DNA of 64,000 bases, taken from the NCBI GenBank assembly GCA_022495995.1, contig JAFEMH010001451.1, positions 1-64,000 of the forward strand, read 5' to 3'. The notes below the pieces were generated by a model. It ran no database searches. It was not told where the DNA came from and was given only the letters and a program-made list of their open reading frames with translations. Positions 1 through 11,781 of this stretch are shown in pieces. This DNA is from Adenophora triphylla var. japonica (taxonomy: Eukaryota > Streptophyta > Magnoliopsida > Asterales > Campanulaceae). Positions within the stretch are counted from its first letter, which is position 1; each line of letters starts with the position of its first letter. The position numbers were made by a program, and so were the translations under genes.

Positions 1-913
1 TAAAATCCCTATTTTCCAATAAAAATGTTATCTTTATGCATCATTTTGCATATAAAGATCAAATCTTTTCCAATAAAAATGCATCCTTTGCATTCAAAAA
101 CCTTTTCTAATGCATCATTTGCATAAAAATCCTATCTTTACGCATCATTTGCAATAAAGATCCTTTCTTTAAATCAAAAAGCATCATTTGCTAAAACCAA
201 AATGTCATCTTTTCATTAAAGAGTCATTTTTCATCATGCATTTCCCCTTTCCCCCAACCTTGGAACGGACCGGTGTAAAAGTTCTCATCTTTGCATCGTT
301 CCTTCCATTAAAGGTTCATGATTTCTTTAGGAAAAGGATAACCTTGAACCCTATATCTCCGATTATCGCTTAAGAATGAGTATGAAGCCTCTATACGAGC
401 TCGACCGTCTTAAAGCGTAGGATTGATGGGCTAAGGACATTCCTTCCTAAAGAACCTCATCTTTGACCAAAAGAGAGTCATTCTCTCGATCACGCAAGTC
501 CCGAGGGTCCCGAGGTTTAAAATGCGATGATCATAAGTCATAAGATGAGGACGGGATCATAATCCCAAATACATAAATTCCAAGAAATCCCGAGCGACAA
601 CCAACAAATGGTTTGTACGTCCGGAAGATAACTTGGGACATTCCCCCTTTTACTCTCAAACACATGCACACAAAGAAAGCACGCAAGCAAACACGATTAA
701 TGAAATCTCGGGAGACTTGCTCCGGCAAGGCACTTTGGGTGAACGCCAAACGTTCTTCCCAAGGGGTAACTTAACCTCCGAACCCATAAAACCTTTTTTT
801 TCAAAGTTTTGAGGTAATCAAAATGGCGTGGCGACTCCGTTTTTTTCAAATAACTCGGATGTCTTCAAACTCGCGTGAATTCCAATAAACAAAATTTGGG
901 GCACACATTCACA
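1..913 (+). mobile_element. LTR of a Tat-type gypsy element, 5' part outside window
   Basis: This stretch is the opposite-orientation counterpart of the solo LTR at 1117-2837. It shares the short repeats built on gcatcatttgcat (about 30-200), the block ggtgaacgccaaacgttctt near 738, the motif aatggcgtggcgactccg near 823 and a CA end at 913. No primer binding site follows position 913, so it is a 3' LTR or a solo LTR rather than a 5' LTR. Its left end lies beyond the window, so the target duplication cannot be tested. Confidence 0.75.
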
Positions 914-1116
914 AGGGCACACGACCCTCAGGTACTCGGATTGCCTTCCTTTGACTAGGGCTGAGACGGATGAGGAGATGATATTCTATCCCTGGGATCG
1001 TTTCGAGGTGGCGCAGCTGAAGGGCGCTGAGATATGGACTGTGCAATGTGAGGATTCTGAGAGGTCTGACTTGCGACGTCTATTATCTGGGAGCGAGGGT
1101 GACGCGCCAGCATGGC

Positions 1117-2837
1117 TGTGCATGTGGTGCCCAAATTTTGTTGTTGGATTCACGCGAGTTTGAAGACATCCGAGTTATTTGAAAAACGGAGTAGCCACGC
1201 CATTTTGATTACCTCAAAACTTTGAAAAAAAGGTTTTACTTGGGTTCGGAGGTTAAGTTACCCCTTGGGAAGAACGTTTGGCGTTCACCCAAAGTGCCTT
1301 GCCGGAGCAAGTCTCCCAAGATTTCATTAATCGTGCTTGCTTGCGTGCTTTCTTGTGTGCATGTGTTTGAAAAATAAGGGGAAATGTCCCAAGTTGTCTT
1401 CCGGACGCATACAAACCATTTATTGGTTGTCGCTCGATTTCTTGGATTTTATGTATTCGGGATTATGATCCCGTCCTCATCTTATGACTTGTGATCATCG
1501 CATTTTAACCTCGGGACCCTCGGGACTTGCGTGATCGAGAGAATGACTCTCTTTTGGTCAAAGATGAGGTTCTTTAGAAAAGGAGAGTCCTTAGCCCATC
1601 AATCCTACGCTTTAAGACGGTCGAGCTCGTATAGAGGCTTCATACTCTTTCTTAAGCGATAATCGGAGATATAGGGTTCAAGGTATCCCTTTCTAAAGAA
1701 ATATGGAACCTTTAATGGAAGAAACGATGTAAAGATATGATCTTTTACACCGGTCCGTTCCAAGGTTGGGGGAAAGGGGGAAATGCATGATGAAAAATGA
1801 CACTTTAATGAAAAGATGACATTTTTGGGTTGCAAATGATGCACTTAGTTTAAAGAAATAATCTTTATTGCAAATGATGCATAAAGATTTGATTTTTATG
1901 CAAATGATGCATTTTTGTTGAAGAAATTGGCATTCATTATGCAAATGATGCATAAAGATTGCATTTTGAAAAGCATATGATGCTAGTTTATGGTAAAGAC
2001 ATGGTCTTTAAAGCAAATGATGCTTGAACAAGGGGTTTTGAATGCAAAGGATGCATTTTTATTGAAAAGATTGGATTTTTATATGCAAATGATGCATAAA
2101 AATGACATTTTTATTTGAAAATGGGAGTTTTAGGTGCAAAGGATACACCTTTATGAAAAAAGACTACATTTTTATGACAAATGAGGTCTTAATGCATGCA
2201 AAAAGGAAAGGGGGTGATAAAGATGTGATCTTTAACTATGAATGCCAAGTCCCAAGCAAGATATATGAATGCAATGAGCAAGTATATCAATTAAAAGCAA
2301 GGTTAGGGCGTGCGAGGTTACCAATTGCTTCCTTTGCTTCTTTGGTCGGAGCTAGGAGGAGAGATTGGTCTTGGATCTTCAAGGAGGAGGGAGGGAGCTT
2401 CTTGGCCTTCTTCTTCACCTTCTTGAGCCTTCACCAATATTCTTCACGTCTTGGGAGTGACTGAGTTTATTGCTTATGGATTGTGTGTATTGTTGTTGTT
2501 TTTGAAATGGGTAGAGGAGGGCTCTATTTATAGGCGATGCTGGATAAGGCTAATGAAGCCGTGCGGCCAGAGACCTTGGGCTAATGCAGCCGTGCGGGCT
2601 TATCCACAATGACTCAGCATTCTAGAACCATGCAAGGTGGCATTATTCTAGAACCTTCTTCCTAATTAAGAAAAACGTGTTTCTTAATTAGGAAGGCTCC
2701 CTTCAGCCCTTAATTTAATTTGGGACTGTTCCAGAACATTTCCGGAACACTAGGAAGGTCCGGGGAATTACCGGGAAACTTACCGAAATTGCCGGGAAAT
2801 TTAACCGGAAGGCATGAGCCAGATTTGGGTACTTACA
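1117..2837 (-). mobile_element. Solo LTR, Tat-type gypsy, TSD ATGGC
   Basis: Read on the minus strand the sequence starts TGTAAGTACCC (2837) and ends CATGCACA (1117). The 5-bp duplication ATGGC stands at both edges (1112-1116 and 2838-2842). No internal region is present, as expected after recombination between two LTRs. Its start resembles those of the LTRs at 14831 (TGTAAGTGCTCC) and 20974 (TGTATGTGCCC), so the three are related families. It carries many copies of the short motif aaatgatgcataaagat. Confidence 0.88.
2524..2534 (-). promoter_or_regulatory. TATA box of the solo LTR
   Basis: The minus strand reads CTATAAATAG about 305 bp inside the LTR start. This is the usual place for the U3 promoter of a long plant gypsy LTR. 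A cognate element, GGCTATAAATTG, sits at 14499-14510 in the LTR at 13076-14831. Confidence 0.6.
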
Positions 2838-3909
2838 ATGGCGTGAATTCGCCTTTGATGACACCGATGGAGCCTCCCGCCGATATGATGCACCTGAGAG
2901 ATAGATCTGCGACCTGGGATGATTACCGAGCCGGCCAGCACTTCTCGGCATTTGTGGCGATTGAGCCATATCCAGTATTTGTCTTGAGGAGGCTGAGGAC
3001 ACCCCAGGTTCTGGATAGAGAGGGGTTAGGGGTCCCGCGGTACCCTCGGACGGATTTTTCGTATGTCCAGGATAGGGTCCGATTGAGGGTGCAGATCCCT
3101 CAGCCTGAGCGGCTTCCACGAGCTTTCCGGCCTCGTTCGGGTATGAAGGTATGGCTTTTCCTTTCCACCTCTTTTCTTGCTTCTGTCTTTTCTTTTCTTT
3201 CCTGTCATCATTTTTTTTGCTTCAACTGTTTCTGACGCTTTTGCTTTTGTGCAGTTTTCGGAGGTGGTCGTGGAGAGGCTGACGAAGCAGGTGATCGGGG
3301 CTAAGAGATTTATCAGGAGGATGGTTGCTTGCGGTGCTCCTCAGGCTAGAGCGAGGCGACCACGGCCAGCGCCTGTCAGGTGGGAGGCTTCCCTTATTCC
3401 TTCAGAGACTTCTTCCGAGACTCCTCTTTCTCCTCTCCTTGATCCTCGCGCGGTACTACCTTCGGACCACGTCATTCTCGGAGATCCTTACGGGCAGGGA
3501 CACGTCGCGGCATGGTGGATCTTCTTCGCACGTCCGGGAGTCGACGCCTTCACCTTCGGATATGATTTCTTCACAGATCTTGGCTTGCCCTATCAGAGCG
3601 TGCCGGTTGGTCCTGACGAGCCTTCTTCCGGGGGCGAGGACGATGATTCGAGCACGAGATTCTCATGGCTACGAGAGGAGCGGGCCCGAGCCGCAAGAGG
3701 GACCGGGGGAAGGGCCCAGCCACCGAGGATTCTGACTGACGATCCTTCGAGACTGATTTTTTTTTGAGATTGATTTTCTGAGATTGTATTTAGACAGATA
3801 CAGTTTATTTTTATGCACATTTTTTTTTGCTCTTTTTTTTGTCTTTTTTTTTTGGAATGTATTAATTCAGGATTATTGTTATTTATTATTTTTTTGTTTG
3901 TTTTTATGA

Positions 3910-4917
3910 ATGCAATGCAGTATGAATGCAATGTTGCATGAGCCTTGGTTTTTTGGCAAGGGTGTTAGTGTTTGGTATATGGACTGGTTTGGGGAGGTTT
4001 TTGCACTTTGCATGTTCGGGACCTTGTTCATGGTCTATTCTTTTGGGATCTGTCATCGGCCTCTGCTGGATGTAGTCGTTCATTGTCGCTTGGGCAGAGA
4101 TGTTGTACCTTTAACCTTGGGGGAGACTTTCCATGCTCTCGATAGGCTGGCTACCGGGAGACGGTATATGCACGGGGGCAGCCCGTTTCTCTTGACCCTG
4201 TGGCTGATGGAGCGTTTGGGGGTTCTTCGGGAAACTTCTGATATGATCAAGCCTTGGACATTCGCCGGGGAGGGGGTTCTTGTAGATTTTGATGATCGGG
4301 GCTCGTGGGAGCGTTGGATGGCTGGTCGCCGGACGAGAAGATATCGAGATGGTCGGTGCCTTGTTGGCGGGTGGAGACTCGCAGAGTACTTCGGGGACGG
4401 GTCTCATGTGGTCATGCTTCACAGGCTTTCTCGATCCGGCTTCTATATTCCGTCCTTGGTTACGAGACAGTTCGGTTTAGAGCAGGTTCCTTTGGAGGAC
4501 TTTGATGAGATAGCCACCAGGGTAGTGGCTCCTGTTTCTATGGATGATCCTTCGGTGTTTTCCTTTCTTTCCCGAGCATGGAGGTATGACGTCTTTCCTC
4601 CTCGGGTTATCCTCAGGCGTCCGAGACCGGTGTTCTTGACCACTTGGTACCTGGATTGGTACGAGAGGCATTTTGGAGAGACTCAGATGGCTATTTTGAG
4701 GCGACGTGAGGCCATTGTAGGTGTGGAGGACCTGACAGTTTCCGAGAGGAGGAGGGCCGAGGCGAGGGCCAACCCTCATGACAGGAGCGGAGACGCTGTG
4801 ACCGACTATGAGGCTTATGTCAAGAGGCGGGGAGAGGAGGACTCCTATGCTATCGGCCGGCTACGGGAGATGAGAGATGGCGCTAGGGATACCGAGGCCA
4901 CGACGGAGGCGGCTTGA
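3910..4917 (+). CDS. Second extra ORF of Tat element 1 (DUF7745-like, uncertain)
   Basis: A 335-codon uninterrupted plus-strand ORF, opposite in strand to the pol genes of the surrounding element and placed between pol and the missing 3' LTR. It is rich in W, R, F and L. The stretches TLGETFHALDRL, GSPFLLTLWLMERLG and GFYIPSLVTRQFG resemble, from memory, plant retrotransposon-associated proteins annotated with DUF7745 or plant-mobile-type domains. That assignment is an inference. No catalytic motif, signal peptide or zinc finger is seen. The C-terminus is charged (RRRAEARANPHDRSGD). The start at 3910 is the first Met, but several follow closely. It is the longest undamaged frame of this element. 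Confidence 0.5.
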   Translation: MQCSMNAMLHEPWFFGKGVSVWYMDWFGEVFALCMFGTLFMVYSFGICHRPLLDVVVHCRLGRDVVPLTLGETFHALDRLATGRRYMHGGSPFLLTLWLMERLGVLRETSDMIKPWTFAGEGVLVDFDDRGSWERWMAGRRTRRYRDGRCLVGGWRLAEYFGDGSHVVMLHRLSRSGFYIPSLVTRQFGLEQVPLEDFDEIATRVVAPVSMDDPSVFSFLSRAWRYDVFPPRVILRRPRPVFLTTWYLDWYERHFGETQMAILRRREAIVGVEDLTVSERRRAEARANPHDRSGDAVTDYEAYVKRRGEEDSYAIGRLREMRDGARDTEATTEAA

Positions 4918-5337
4918 TAGATCACCTGTTCCTATGCAGCTTGGTAGGAGGAAGGACCGACATTTTTCTGTTCGTAAGAAAAGACTCGAAGGGGGAAGAA
5001 GAGGGGAGAAGCCAGTTCGAGTGGCATGGAGTGACTCTGAGGTTTCCGAGTATCCCTTTCTTGTCATGGCAGACACATTAGTTTGATTATGTATCTTAAT
5101 TTCTTTTAGCAGGTTGCCAGTTGTAGGAACGAATCGGGCTTAGACTCATCAAAAAGTTTTTAACTTGTGATGAATATTTGAATTGCCTCAGAGTTTTTCG
5201 AGACGCTTTCATGGTCTAATCAGTGTATTGATGTCAGAGTATGAATTTTATTTGTGCTTTAGACCGAACCGTTTTTTGCACTACGTTCCCCTCATTTTGA
5301 GGAGCTCAGGTCTTCGTAGTTCAACCTGGTCGATTTT

Positions 5338-5402
5338 GTTGTTTTTTTTTTGTTTGTTTTTTGTTTGTTTTTTTTTTGTTTGTTTTTTGTTTGTTTTTTT
5401 TT
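5338..5402 (+). repeat. T-rich TTTTTTGTTTG microsatellite
   Basis: Runs of T interrupted by GTTTG repeat from about 5338 to 5402. The rest of 4918-5517 shows no domain or gene; it is the spacer between the extra ORFs and the end of pol. Confidence 0.7.
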
Positions 5403-5517
5403 GGTGCAACCCTGTTTTTTACCTAGGCCGCCCTTTTCGGGTTTTCAACCTAGTTGGATATTACTCTTTTGGCACTCTTTTTCTTCTTCTTTTTTTTGAC
5501 TTCTTCTTTTTTTTGTT

Positions 5518-6820
5518 TTACGCGTAGTATCTGCGCAGCTTGTCACCATTCACTGGGTGTACAAAGGGATTTCCGTCGAGGTCTGCAAGTTGCATGGCTC
5601 CTCCGGAGAAGATCTTTTGGACGACGTATGGCCCGACCCAGACAGGCTCCCATTTGCCAAGTGGGTTGATGCGGACTGGGGGCTTCTCTTTTAAAACGAG
5701 GTCACCTTCCCTAATCTCCCGATGTTTTACTTTCTTGTCAAAGGCTCTGGCCATTCTCCCTTGGTAGGCTCGGATGTGTTCCATGGCCTTCAATCGGCGC
5801 TCATCTAGCAGGGCCAATTCATCATGGCGACTCCGGAGCCATTTGACCTCGTTGATCTGGCTTTCTAACAACACACGGAGTGAGGGGATTTCTAGCTCGA
5901 TTGGGAGTACGGCTTCCATTCCGTATGTGAGGGCAAACGGTGTTTCCCCAGTTGCCGTTCGGCGGATGTTACGTAGCCCCGAGTGCCGGTGTAGCTTCTC
6001 GGGCCAATCTCGCCTCGGACGGCCATTTTCCGAGATGATGTTTTCCGAGTCTTGTTTCTTTGCCTCGACAGCTCCGTTGGTTTTGGGGCTGTAAGGAGAT
6101 GACTTGTGACGGGTTATTCTGAATTCTGCCAGCAACCTTTCACATTCCCCTTCGAAGTGGGATCCATTATCTGAGATGATTTCGGCTGGCAACCCGTATC
6201 GGCATATGATGTTCTCTTTGATGAAGAGGGATACTTTCCTTGAGTTGAGGATTTTGTAGGACTTGGCTTCAACCCACTTGGTGAAATAATCCACAACTAC
6301 CGGGGACGAATTCGTGGCCGTTCTTTGCTGGTGGCGTGATTTTGCCTATGACATCAATTCCCCAAGTGACGAAAGGCCGGGGGTTGTCATGCGGTATAAC
6401 TTCGTGAGGAGGCAAATGATTAAGATTTGAGTATCGTGACATTTGTCGCGGCTTTTGTGGCCGGATGCGGTCGGTTTCCATGGAGATCCAAAAGTACCCC
6501 ATTCTCGGTATGATTTGCATCGGGGCTCGAGCATTCATGTGGGGGCCGCAGTACCACCATGTATTTCTCTCATGAGTTCCGTAGCCTCTTGTTTGCCGAT
6601 GCATCGCGGGAGAGGGCCTTGATAACGCTTCTTGTATAGCATATTTCCCAAAAGAACATAGTGGGAGGCGAGTCGCTTCGAGTGAGAGGCTCTTTGCTTT
6701 GATTCCTTCTTTATATTCCCCATCTTCATTTTTGAAAGAGGCCTCGCCATCCTTCGGGTGCTTGGTAGATACGAGTGTACCGTGGATCACCGGCCGGTTC
6801 GGCTTACGCTTCAATTTCAA
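5518..6820 (-). pseudogene. Integrase of Tat element 1 (frameshifted)
   Basis: Two overlapping minus-strand frames (6820-6269 and 6294-5518) together cover a gypsy integrase. The core shows the DDE triad: D in MDYFTKWVEA, D in IISDNGSHFEGE, E in SPKTNGAVEAKKQ. The C-terminal part carries GDLVLKEKPP and GPYVVQKIF, typical of the integrase C-terminal region. The N-terminal zinc-binding part is only partly readable. A one-base shift near 6280-6295, just before the first catalytic Asp, moves the frame. An intact protein would insert the element cDNA into the nuclear genome; this copy cannot make it in one frame. Confidence 0.88.
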
Positions 6821-6898
6821 AGAAATAAGCGGGATTTTCTCTTCTCCCGACTACGAATGGTTTGACGGACTTCCCTTCGGGTATTTCAACGAGGGAGG

Positions 6899-7168
6899 CT
6901 AGTGTTGCCGAGCATCTGCAAATGCATTGCGATCTTTGGGCAAGTAATGAAAGCCGATCTCCTTGAATTGAGTTACTAGCTCTTCCATATAAGTGTGATA
7001 TTTACGTAGACCCGGGTCCACGGTCTTCCATTTGTTAGAGACCTGATTGATGATGAGGGCAGAGTCACCATACACCTCCAATTCCTTGATATTTCTTTCA
7101 AGGGCGGCTTCCAACCCGGCTATGCAAGCTTCATATTCAGCAGCGTTGTTGGTGACCTCGAAGTTCAA
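6899..7168 (-). pseudogene. Additional RNase H (aRNH) of Tat element 1
   Basis: The frame carries NNAAEYEACIAGLEAAL, VYGDSALIINQV and FHYLPKDRNAFADA, the pattern of the second, non-gypsy RNase H found in the Tat lineage. It lies between the ordinary RNase H (7218-7733) and integrase, the expected order. The first part of the domain, with the first acidic catalytic residue, lies upstream in another frame and is not clearly readable. Confidence 0.75.
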
Positions 7169-7217
7169 CCTTCTTGCTATGGGGGTGTGTTCGTCGATAG
7201 GATCGACCGAAGCATTC

Positions 7218-7733
7218 CTATTCCGTTCCCCTTTTGTTTGACGCCCGTCGAAGAAGAGTTGCCGGCCGATTTTCTCCTTCTAGAGCAAAGATTCCATCAT
7301 CGGGAAATTGAGGTTCAGGTCCTCGGGACTCATCACTTGGGAAATCGGCCAAATGTTCTGCCATTATGCGTCCTTTTACGGATTTCCTTGAAACATAAGT
7401 GATGTCATATTCGGCCAAAAAGAACGACCATTTTGCCAACCTCATTGAGATGGAAGGCTTGTCAAACAGATATTTGATGGGGTCTATCCTTGAGACGAGA
7501 TGTATCGGGTGAGACTGCATGTAGTGTTTCAACTTTCCCACTACCCAGACCAAACCTGCGCAAGTCTTTTCACAAGCAGAGTAATTGAGTTCGCTTCCCT
7601 GAAGCTTTATGCTCACGAAATAGATGGCGTTTTCGACCATGGAATCTTTCTTCTCTTGAGCTAGCATAGCCCCAATTGCTGTATCCGTGACAGTTAGATA
7701 TAGCAATAGTGGCTTTTGGCGTGTGGTGGACAA
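7218..7733 (-). pseudogene. Gypsy RNase H of Tat element 1
   Basis: Continuous minus-strand frame with LLYLTVTDTAIGAMLAQEKK, LNYSACEKTCAGLVWVVGKL and RLAKWSFFLAEYDITYV, the gypsy RNase H that follows RT. The domain removes RNA from the RNA/DNA hybrid during reverse transcription. It stays open for 171 codons but depends on flanking frames that are broken. Confidence 0.85.
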
Positions 7734-8600
7734 AGAATCGGGGATTCACGAGGTATGCCTTGATCTGTTCAAAAGCGGAGCGACATTACGAGTCCATTAC
7801 GTGTAGGCATTTTCTTCATCAACTTGAAGATCGGCTCGCGAGATCGAGGTCGGTGATTCTGAAAGCGGCTTATGTATTGCGATCTTCCCATGAAGGATTT
7901 CACTTACATTAGTGTCAGGGGCGGCTTCATTTCAACTATCGCCTTGATTTTCTGAGGGTCTACTTCGATTCCCCGTTCTGTCACCATATATCCTAGCACC
8001 TTGCCTCGTCTTACACCGAAGGTGCATTTAGGCCGGATTCGAGTCTCATGCTGTGGTCTCGGAGGCGGCCGAAGAATTTTCTCAAATCAACAAAGTGTTG
8101 GCCATCGATCCTCTGGAGTGTATTATCATGTCGTCCACATAGACCTCAATTTCTTTGTGGATCATATCATGGAGCAGCCGTAGCTGCCCTGCAGTACGTA
8201 GCCCCGGCATTCTTTAGTCCAAACGGCATGACCGTGTAGCGGTAGGTGCCCCAAGGGGTTGTGAAGGCCGTTTTGGCTTGATCCTCTTACGCCATTTTGA
8301 TTTGGTTGTAGCAGAGCAAAACCGTCGACGAAGGATTTAACTTCATGGTTGGCCGTGGAATCTACCAAAATGTCGATGTTTGGCGAAATCGTCTTTTGGG
8401 TGGCTTTGTTCAAGTCTCTGAAGTCTACGCAGCACCGGATCTTTCCGTTGGCCTTGGTCACCGTTACTATGTTGGAAAGCCATGTAGGATATTCAATGAC
8501 CACGATGAACCACACACTGAGCATCTTTTTCTATCTCCTCTTTCACTTGTAGGGACCATTCGGGCTTAATTCTTCTTAGCTTACGCTTTGCGGCTTGACT
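7734..8600 (-). pseudogene. Reverse transcriptase of Tat element 1 (frameshifted)
   Basis: Pieces of RT are readable on the minus strand: YPTWLSNIVTVTKANGKIRCCVDFRDLNKA (about 8490-8400) as the start of the palm/fingers, [13 protein letters not shown] near 8220, and the catalytic VYVDDM near 8130. They fall in different frames with several stops between, so the domain is present but broken. The thumb region (7735-8050) is poorly conserved. Confidence 0.75.
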
Positions 8601-9752
8601 TACGGGTCGAGCGGTATTCGGTGCTCAACTATGGAAGGATCGAGGCACTGGCATATCTTTATAGGACCATGCGAACACATCCACGAATTCTTTTAGCGGC
8701 TCAATTAGGGCATCCCTTTCGGTCCCTTCGAAGAAACTACCAATCTGCGTCTCTTTAGGTTCTTCCACGGTTCCCAAATTCACACTCGTCAAAATCTCTT
8801 CGGCGGCTTGGGCTCGATTTTCCTCTTTCCGGACAACCCGCTTAAAGATTTCTTTGATATATTGTTCATTTAATGTGTACGCTTCTTCATCTAGTGAATC
8901 GTTATTAAGCTGTTTTTAGATTATTAGTTAATTCATCATTAGTTAAAGTGGCAATTAAGGGATACTCGAAAGGTTCGTCATTTCATTGAGAATAAAAGGG
9001 AATACGGTATTGGCTACAATTTCGTGGTCTTCGGGCGTGAGGCCATCGGACGACTCGGAAGACTCAAACTCAACCATGAGAGACTCGAGAGGACTTTACA
9101 AGGGTTGACACAAAGGGACGGGGGGACCAATCCAAGTTTGGTGATCATTTCTTCTTTGGTCGCGGACGGGCACGAGAGAGTTTCCCAATTCTTTAGCGGC
9201 ATCGGCTGTCGGAGGCCTCATGACTCGGGGGTGTCTCTTTTTGTTCTCCTTCCTCGATCGTTGCTATCATCTCTTTGTACGAACCAGGATCAATTGTGTC
9301 CGGCGTCGAAAACCGAGCATGTGGATGTAGGGATCTTCCTCAGTGCAGGGGATTCTATCTCGTCACAATCGACCGCTCAATCCGGATGTAAGGACGTATT
9401 GCGTCTCGGTGTCTTCTTTGGAAAAATCTCATGTCCCATACTCGAGCGGAAAGGCTTAGCGAGGCGGTTCGGCAAGAAGGACGTCCTACACGACGTTCAT
9501 AGATTCGAGTTGAGTATGACGATGCTTGTCGATCTTTATCATGAAAATTTCCTGGCTTGGCGAGGGTCGAGAGAGTGGGTTTGAAGAATGGTGACAAAGC
9601 TGTGATTAGGGACCGGGGGTTTGTGTGCCTGTATCATGGCGGTGTTCAATGTTTCCTTCCGGTATGCCTCCAAATGTTGGAAATGACAATTGAATTTGAT
9701 GAATCGAACTTCTTCGGAGTCTGCTCGCTTGAGTGCGTTGACATAATTGGCA
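8601..9752 (-). other. Spacer between protease and RT of Tat element 1
   Basis: This interval should hold the linker between protease and RT. I recognise no domain in it. Short open stretches occur on both strands but none has family motifs. Confidence 0.5.
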
Positions 9753-10240
9753 TCACCGGATTACGGGGATTACGATGAGACTTGCCCCGATAGTCCTTTG
9801 GTCGATTTCGGAGGAAGTAGCCCGGTGTACGGCTAGAGCATGCTTAGTGACGGTCTCGGCTTCGTTCCCTATGAGGAAACTGTCACCCCTTATGACTTCA
9901 AGGTCCCCTTGTCGGTTAATGAATTTGACGCATTGGTGGAGAGTGGAAGCTATGGCTTTCATGTGATGCAACCAGGCGCCCTAATAGGCTGTGAACTCGG
10001 ATGGGATGTCCATTACATGGAACTTCTTCGGCACCATTTGGGTTTCGTACCGAGTTCCAGAACCACCGTCCCCAGATGGGGCGAGACGAGCCGTCATATG
10101 CCTTGGTAATCCGGGTAGATGGGATCATGTGCCTTTCATTGATGCGTAGGGCCCGCATCATGCTAAGGGGAGGACATTAATGGCTGATCCATTGTCCACC
10201 AATACTCCCGAGGAGCGATACGGTGTTGAGCTTAATGGTG
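9753..10240 (-). pseudogene. Retroviral-type aspartic protease of Tat element 1
   Basis: The minus strand encodes LVDNGSAINVLPL (near 10190-10155), an aspartic protease active-site region with D-N-G in place of D-S/T-G. It is followed by MMRALRINERHMIPSTRI and, in another frame, MHHMKAIASTLHQCVKFI, which matches the usual end of this protease domain before the RT linker. At least one frameshift separates the two parts. It would have processed Gag-Pol. Confidence 0.7.
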
Positions 10241-11781
10241 ATGTACAAAGCTTCATTGTCTTTGGGAGACATCTCTTGGCAAATCTTCGTCGCGAAGGTG
10301 ATCATCTTTGCCATATAGGCGGGGATCATAGATTTGGTCCTTGTCTCGGGAAAGAGAGTCATCGAGCCGGTCACTTCGTGCCTTTTTCTTGCAAGGTAGA
10401 ACCTTTCTTTGAAGCCCACAGGTTATGCGAGGCCTTTTGTGGCGGTTGCCATCTCCGGTCAACATGTTGATTGAGTGGGAGCGCCAGTGCGGCGTTGGTC
10501 TTTCTTCGTCGGTGTACACTCGGGAGGCTGGACAAGGCGAACTTTGGGCGATCCCGCGGGGGTTAGACTTACCTGCGTGCAGTTTTGGTATCCGAAGGTC
10601 TCAACTCTATCGTTGGCAAGACTTTTCGGCTCTTCTACCCCTGTTTGCTTTGGGGAAGACTGGCTGGAGTAGAGTACATAGTAATCAAATCCCCCGAGAT
10701 GGCTCCCAGGCGTACCCACACCGGTATCACCGGCCTCGAACCTCTCTTTCAATTTCTTTGGGAGGAAATTTTCTTCTTCTTAGGAGGACGGTCCTCGTGT
10801 ATCCAGTCTTGATAGTCCACTTTCAAGGCGATCGGGACGATGAGATATCCCACCAAATGTGTTCTACGAGTGGTGGTGGATTTGGGACCTCGGGTTGGCG
10901 TTCTTTGGAATGACTTTGAGTTGAACGGTCGGGAGATCTGTTGTTGGGCTCATGCGGAAGCGAATGGTTGGACTCTGCCGGATAATGAGAGGTATTAAGA
11001 TCCGGGGAGCAGCACATGCTTGTCCTTCGAGGTAGCCCCGGATCGGTTGGGAGATTGTTAATGTCCCGAAGTGGCGTGTGGCCTCTTCAATCCAGGCTTC
11101 TTTATGCATTCCGGCGTTCCTCCAAGGCTTTGATGGTGACCATATTTCTTCCCTTTGTTTCTCGATCTTCATCACCCAGGCGATATTTGCGGGATCATCA
11201 CTTTGAGAGGGGACAAGCGACGGTATGCCGAACTCTTTCGTCCACCGGCTAGCGTTGGAATGGTGGCCTTTTGAATTTGCTTGTTTGGGGGCCGGTTGCC
11301 CTGTAAGCGACGGGCGGGAGTCCGGCGGTGGAGACATAGGAATCTTGGGGTAGCATCTTGATGTATCGGGATGATTAAGAAGAGGAGGAGAACCTTCTTC
11401 CTTCTTCGCGGTAAAAGTGCCATCGGAATTGAGGCCGATAGTCAAACCATGACTTGCGACAACCCCCGGAAGGTCGTTAATTTGAGCCTCATGTCGAAGT
11501 CTCATCTGTTCTACCAACCGGATCCAATGCGGGTGCATGCGAGGGATTTTGGAGGACGGAGCAACGTGGTCCCCCATCATTACCGGCTGTGCGGACATTA
11601 CGAAACCCGGAGTCGGAATAAACGGCGAAGGCGATGACTCGCTTGACTCTTCCCAACTAATCAAACGGTGACCGGTGTCGGAACCAACCTTTGTGAGGAG
11701 GCCGCGGGGAAAAGGCACGAAGGTTCGGATGTGCAGGAATGGAAGGAGGGTAAGTGTTTGGGCTTTGGGCTCATGCAACAT
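10241..11781 (-). pseudogene. Gag region of Tat element 1
   Basis: A 305-codon minus-strand frame (11781-10864) is followed by shorter frames. It is rich in P, S, H and R (for example HPHWIRLVEQMRLRHEAQI, then a Pro-rich middle), as in the N-terminal half of Tat Gag. The central capsid-like domain is only weakly readable further down. The position directly after the PBS and leader, and before the protease, supports the call. The true start codon is uncertain; several Met codons lie between 11781 and 11590. Confidence 0.6.

Larger units (their letters stand above)
914..3767 (+). pseudogene. Extra ORF of Tat element 1, opposite strand to pol, split by a solo LTR
   Basis: The ORF lies between the end of pol (5518, minus strand) and where the 3' LTR should be, and reads opposite to pol. 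Seen: an open stretch 951-1116, interruption by the solo LTR 1117-2837, then open reading to 3148, a GT-AG intron 3149-3254 (AAG/GTATGG to TGTGCAG/TT) and open reading to a stop at 3767. The frame is the same on both sides of the intron. The predicted protein has a basic stretch (QARARRPRPAP) and an acidic SSGGEDDDSS tract; no catalytic motif is visible. Reading does not continue cleanly from the 951 frame across the LTR, so at least one frameshift is likely. Extra opposite-strand ORFs at this place are known in Tat elements such as Grande and Retand. The function is unknown. Confidence 0.6.
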
